A stretch of 35,361 nucleotides of DNA. Source: Candidatus Krumholzibacteriota bacterium (GTDB lineage Bacteria > Krumholzibacteriota > Krumholzibacteriia > JACNKJ01). The notes under the pieces were generated by a model. The model was not told the DNA's origin. It saw only the letters and a list, made by a program, of their open reading frames with translations, and made no database searches. Position 1 is the first letter of the stretch. Every line of letters begins with the position of its first letter. A program made the position numbers and the translations under genes. The DNA lies in assembly GCA_016933175.1 (NCBI GenBank), contig JAFGBK010000139.1, forward strand, positions 1 through 35,361, in the 5' to 3' direction. Shown in pieces: positions 33,301 to 35,361 of the stretch.

Positions 33301-33381
33301 TTCTCCATGGGCGCCGCGATCGCTGCCACGGAAGGGGAGAGGCCCTCGACAGAGCTGATGATCTCCCTGAAGATCCTCTGA
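30316..33381 (+). CDS. Secreted HExxH metalloprotease with predicted beta-propeller and C-terminal barrel
   Basis: An exported protein of up to 1021 residues. A signal core (about 41-62, LALVWGWILSVALTLLSGSA) lies behind a long charged N-terminus; the GTG at 30316 and the ATG at 30355 are both possible starts. Residues about 65-345 are a gluzincin-type peptidase: zinc motif HELVH (164-168) and the downstream E218 in WYHEGLAVFME, as in the MA-clan EGxA pattern. Residues about 350-690 contain repeating blades like WD40/PD40 propellers ('FFTTDNGGRWRDLNAVDLATGE'). Residues about 700-1021 are strand-rich with aromatic girdles and end on a strand (ELMISLKIL), like an outer-membrane barrel. Propeller and barrel assignments are by pattern and less certain than the protease. 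No substrate can be inferred. Confidence 0.87.
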   Translation: MAVVLAEIALSTEMHAGEGRRETRQPHEDGKGRRQRFASPLALVWGWILSVALTLLSGSAAAETEFFYRCVEGDDLRLAYYSEDHAYIIPHLARCFENSLRFHKRLFHYTPSEPVTVLLQDFDDFGYAGTTTIPYNYLTLGIEPFEQIYDTCPTNERLNWVMNHELVHVLACDQAAGRDRFFRRLFRGKVSATDSNPLSMLYSYLTSPRRYAPRWYHEGLAVFMETWMAGGIGRVLGGYDEMVFRTMVRDGSYFYEYVGLESEGTTQNFQIGQTAYLYGTRFVSYLAYHYGPEKVLRWAQRPSGSAPGYAAQFRRLYGRSLDDEWSRWIAWERGWQQANLDSIRQYPTTPYRVLSRQPLGSASRAFLDPERRRLYTAVRYPGEFAQIAAIDIDSGELSKVCEVTSPGLYYVASLAYDPDGDTLFFTTDNGGRWRDLNAVDLATGEVRCLIEDSRAGDLVFSRPDGALWGVQHHLGKARLVRFPPPYTAWQELLVLPYGKDLFDIDVSLDGQQITGTLAEVDGSQRLIRLDIAGLFLGLSAYDVLWEFKDNTAANFVHSADGRHLYGTSYYTGTSNVFRYDFESQEMACLSNCETGFFRPLPAPPDSLVVFRFTGDGLQPVMIPERAIDDVAPVRYLGQAIVEAHPVVKDWVLGSPREVVLDSTLMTAKRYSGLRSLRLAAAYPIVEGYGDYPAYGLHCDVMDPLWQHKLEVALSYTPHMSLPEEERLHASGSYRHHHWTLDAGYNAADFYDLFGPTKRSFKGTSLGLSYAGYLIDEQPRQLRYTLGLEGFDGLETVPGAQDVETAQDWYLQGMANLRYSDLHGTIGAIEAEKGLQLGLVAASTWSESDFLSCFGNLTWGVLLPWDHSSLWFRTALGQAFGERDDPFSNFYFGGFGNNWVDHGRINRYRQPFSFPGMAISSIAGRNFARGGLEWTLPPLRFRRLGVPALYCNWSRLALFTNLLLTDLDDGQVRQELVDWGAQLNFRVVLFSSLESTFSMGAAIAATEGERPSTELMISLKIL

Positions 33382-33418
33382 CGAGCGCCACGCATCGGAC
33401 CCGCGCCGGGGGGTGGTG

Positions 33419-34459
33419 ATGACGCCATGCGCCCTGCCGCCGCAGGCAGGATCGTTGCTCGTGAAGATCCTCGTCAGCGTCCTGCCTGTCCTGGCCTACC
33501 TGGTCGTCCTCGTGTTCCTGGACAGCTTCAAGCTTGTGCGGCCGCGCGCCCTGCTCTGGGCCCTGCTGGTGGGATGCGGCGCGGCGCTCGTCTCGCGCTT
33601 CGTCAACGGCCGCCTCTTCACGGCGCTCGGCTGGGATCTCGGGCTCTACTCCCGCTACCTAAGCCCGGTGATCGAGGAGGCGGCCAAGGGGCTCTTCCTC
33701 GTCCATCTGATCCGCAGCCGCCGCGTGGGCTTTCTCGTGGACGCGGCGATCCTCGGATTCGCCGTGGGGGCGGGCTTCGCCGTCGTCGAGAACCTCCACT
33801 ACCTGGCGGGATTGCCGGCGGCCGATCTGCTGCTGTGGATCATCCGGGGCTTCGGCACGGCCATCATGCACGGCGGCGCCGCCGCGCTCTTCGCCCTGAT
33901 GGCCCAGAGTCTGGCCGAGCGGCGGCAGGCGGCCAGCTGGTCGCCCTTCCTGCCCGCCCTGCTGCTGGCCGCCGTCGTGCACTCCCTCTACAACCACTTC
34001 CTGGTATCCCCCCTGCTGGCCACCCTGGGCCTGGTGGGGGGGATCCCCCTGGTCACGGTCCTGGTCTACCGGCGCAGCGAGCGGGCGCTGCGCGCCTGGA
34101 TGGACATCGGCATGGACGGCGAGATGCGCATGCTGGCCATGATCACCCGCGGCGAGTTCCTGCGCACGCGCACGGGCCGCTACCTGCTCTCGCTCAAGGA
34201 GCGATTCCCGGGGCACGTGGTGGCCGACATGCTCTGCCTGCTCAGGCTCCACCTGGAGCTGTCGCTCCAGGCCAAGGGCCTGCTGCTCATGCGCGAGGCG
34301 GGCTACACGCCCGCCGCCGATCCGGCCACGCGGGAGAAGCTGGCGGAGCTGGCCTTCCTGGAAAGGAGCATCGGGCCCACGGGCAAGCTGGCGGTCATGC
34401 CCGTCCTGCGCTGGCGGCGCCGGGACCTGTGGCAGATGTACCTGCTGCGGGAGAGTTGA
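33419..34459 (+). CDS. PrsW-family intramembrane protease
   Basis: A 346-residue integral membrane protein if it starts at ATG 33419; two GTG codons directly upstream (33413, 33416) are alternatives. Several membrane segments occur before residue 220. Family motifs are VIEEAAKGLF (E86/E87, K90), VVENLHYL (E124), a membrane segment with H151 (AIMHGG) and VVHSLYNHF (H188, N192). PrsW cleaves the anti-sigma factor RsiW in Bacillus to free SigW. Residues about 215-346 are a soluble tail not typical of PrsW, with helical segments (LLSLKERFPG, LLRLHLELSLQAKGLLLMREAG). The upstream ECF/anti-sigma pair is a candidate substrate, but two genes lie between, so this link is inference. Confidence 0.9.
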   Translation: MTPCALPPQAGSLLVKILVSVLPVLAYLVVLVFLDSFKLVRPRALLWALLVGCGAALVSRFVNGRLFTALGWDLGLYSRYLSPVIEEAAKGLFLVHLIRSRRVGFLVDAAILGFAVGAGFAVVENLHYLAGLPAADLLLWIIRGFGTAIMHGGAAALFALMAQSLAERRQAASWSPFLPALLLAAVVHSLYNHFLVSPLLATLGLVGGIPLVTVLVYRRSERALRAWMDIGMDGEMRMLAMITRGEFLRTRTGRYLLSLKERFPGHVVADMLCLLRLHLELSLQAKGLLLMREAGYTPAADPATREKLAELAFLERSIGPTGKLAVMPVLRWRRRDLWQMYLLRES

Positions 34460-34525
34460 CGCGCCGGTTCGACGCCGCCGGCCTCGCCGTGGTCACGGCC
34501 TGAATCGCCTTCGTCTTGACAGGGA

Positions 34526-34543
34526 GCGCCACCAGTGTGGCGC
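34526..34543 (+). promoter_or_regulatory. Inverted repeat upstream of the kinase gene
   Basis: GCGCCAC / GTGGCGC arms with a four-base loop. No T tract follows, so it is not a good terminator. TTGACA (34516-34521) lies just before it but no -10 was found at the expected distance. It could be an operator or RNA hairpin in the gap between the protease and kinase genes. Confidence 0.3.
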
Positions 34544-34584
34544 CGAGCGAAAGGCCTCCTCGTCATGAATCCTGGGGTGCGGGC

Positions 34585-35361
34585 GTGATCGGGAGAATCC
34601 TTGCCCACTACGAGATCCTGGCCCGGCTCGGCGAGGGCGCCATGGGCGAGGTCTACAGGGCCCGGGACCTGAAGCTCGAGCGCGACGTCGCCCTGAAGTT
34701 CCTCAAGCCCCAGGCCGTGGGCGGCGGCCAGGATCGCGACCGCTTCCTGCGCGAGGCCCGGGCCGCCGCCGCCCTGGACCATCCCAACATCTGCACCGTC
34801 CACGAGATCGGCGAGGCCGAGGGCCGCACCTACATCGCCATGGCCTGCGTGGAGGGGCCGAGCCTGCGCGAGCGGATCGACGCCGGCCCCCTGGCGCTGG
34901 ACGAGGCGCTCGATCTGGCCGTCCAGGCCGCCTCGGGGCTGAAGGCGGCCCACGCCAAGGGGATCGTCCACCGGGACGTCAAGCCCGCCAACATCATGCT
35001 CGACGCCGAGGGCCGGGCCACGATCATGGACTTCGGCCTGGCGCGGACGGCCGACGCCACGCGGCTGACGCAGGACGGCTCGACGCTGGGCACGGCGGCC
35101 TACATGGCGCCGGAGCAGGCGCAGGGCCTGGAGGCGGGCCCCCAGGCGGACGTCTGGGCGCTGGGGGTGGTGCTGTTCGAGATGCTCACGGGGCGGCTGC
35201 CGTTCCGGGGCGAGCACGTGCCGGCCCTGATGTTCGCCATCGTGCACGAGGAGCCGACGCCGCTGCGCGAGCTCGCGCCCGACCTGCCGGCGGGCCTGGA
35301 GCGGGTCGTCGGCAGGGCCCTGGCCAAGGACCCGCAGCGGCGCTATCCGGACATGGCGGCC
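34585..35361 (+). CDS. Serine/threonine protein kinase (cut by window end)
   Basis: The first 259 residues of a eukaryote-like (Hanks-type) kinase, running off the window. GTG 34585 is the only plausible start, because the kinase fold begins at once (GRILAHYEILARLGEGAMG) and no in-frame start was found upstream. Catalytic features: glycine-rich loop LGEGAMGEVY (15-24), K38 in VALKFL, E57, HRD at 129-131 (HRDVKPANIMLD), DFG at 149-151 (MDFGLARTAD), APE at 175-177, and later ADVWALGVVLFEML. The catalytic domain looks active. Any sensor or repeat region downstream cannot be seen. It follows the PrsW-like gene by 125 bases. Confidence 0.95.
   Translation, partial: MIGRILAHYEILARLGEGAMGEVYRARDLKLERDVALKFLKPQAVGGGQDRDRFLREARAAAALDHPNICTVHEIGEAEGRTYIAMACVEGPSLRERIDAGPLALDEALDLAVQAASGLKAAHAKGIVHRDVKPANIMLDAEGRATIMDFGLARTADATRLTQDGSTLGTAAYMAPEQAQGLEAGPQADVWALGVVLFEMLTGRLPFRGEHVPALMFAIVHEEPTPLRELAPDLPAGLERVVGRALAKDPQRRYPDMAA

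Noticed and set aside
1-35361. CRISPR array, insertion sequence, rRNA
   Set aside because: No regularly spaced direct repeats, transposase motifs or rRNA segments were seen.

Overview
This window comes from a very GC-rich bacterial chromosome with a Gram-negative type envelope. Signs are an outer-membrane beta-barrel protein, lipoproteins, a periplasmic amidase, and two secreted proteins ending in the 'NPFNP' + FlgD-Ig-like C-terminal domain used as a sorting tag in FCB-group and related candidate phyla. GC content, this tag, eukaryote-like Ser/Thr kinases and many undescribed repeat proteins fit lineages such as Krumholzibacteriota or Eisenbacteria. The phylum assignment is inference; no rRNA is present.

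Layout. (1) 105-4214, plus strand: two secreted proteins, the second with Ig-like repeats and a sorting domain. (2) 4228-14717, minus strand: a six-gene putative operon. It reads, in transcription order, a response regulator fused to two Lrp/AsnC-like (RAM) domains, NuoE-like, NuoF/HydB-like, a 1233-residue NfnB/GltD + NuoG/FdhA-like fusion, a PAS histidine kinase, and an NtrC-type regulator with a degenerate AAA+ domain. The three redox subunits carry NAD(H), NADPH-type and FAD/FMN sites and many Fe-S motifs, but no hydrogenase H-cluster and no molybdenum ligand. The best guess is a soluble, possibly electron-bifurcating transhydrogenase of the Stn/Nfn kind, bracketed by its own signalling proteins. 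(3) 15056-15694: an outer-membrane barrel protein with a strong terminator. (4) 15767-18756, minus strand: a 27-residue-repeat secreted protein, then tRNA-Leu(CAG).

(5) 18889-23566, plus strand: a housekeeping run with overlapping or closely spaced genes, smpB - amidase - GerMN lipoprotein - murI - rph - rdgB. It resembles the Bacillus racE-gerM-rph-ysnA cluster. (6) 23640-26514: tRNA-Pro(TGG), tRNA-Arg(TCT), a papain-like secreted protease, then a degenerate second copy of the tRNA-Arg 3' half, an arrangement like an attL/attR pair. (7) 26776-35361, plus strand: a signalling and envelope region with an RsbW-STAS fusion, ECF sigma factor, membrane anti-sigma factor, a membrane-anchored protein of about 32 twelve-residue repeats, a HELVH metalloprotease with predicted propeller and barrel, a PrsW-type intramembrane protease, and a Ser/Thr kinase cut by the window end.

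The most novel-looking items are the redox/regulator operon, the 12-residue repeat protein with its probable ECF promoter, the RAM-domain response regulator, and the 27-residue GxDxY repeat protein. A two-box motif (AACTTTC, 11-12 bp, TTGTAWT-like) lies before the ECF sigma gene, the 12-residue repeat gene and, less well, the outer-membrane barrel gene, hinting at one envelope-stress regulon. All functions are inferred from the sequence by eye; no database search was run.
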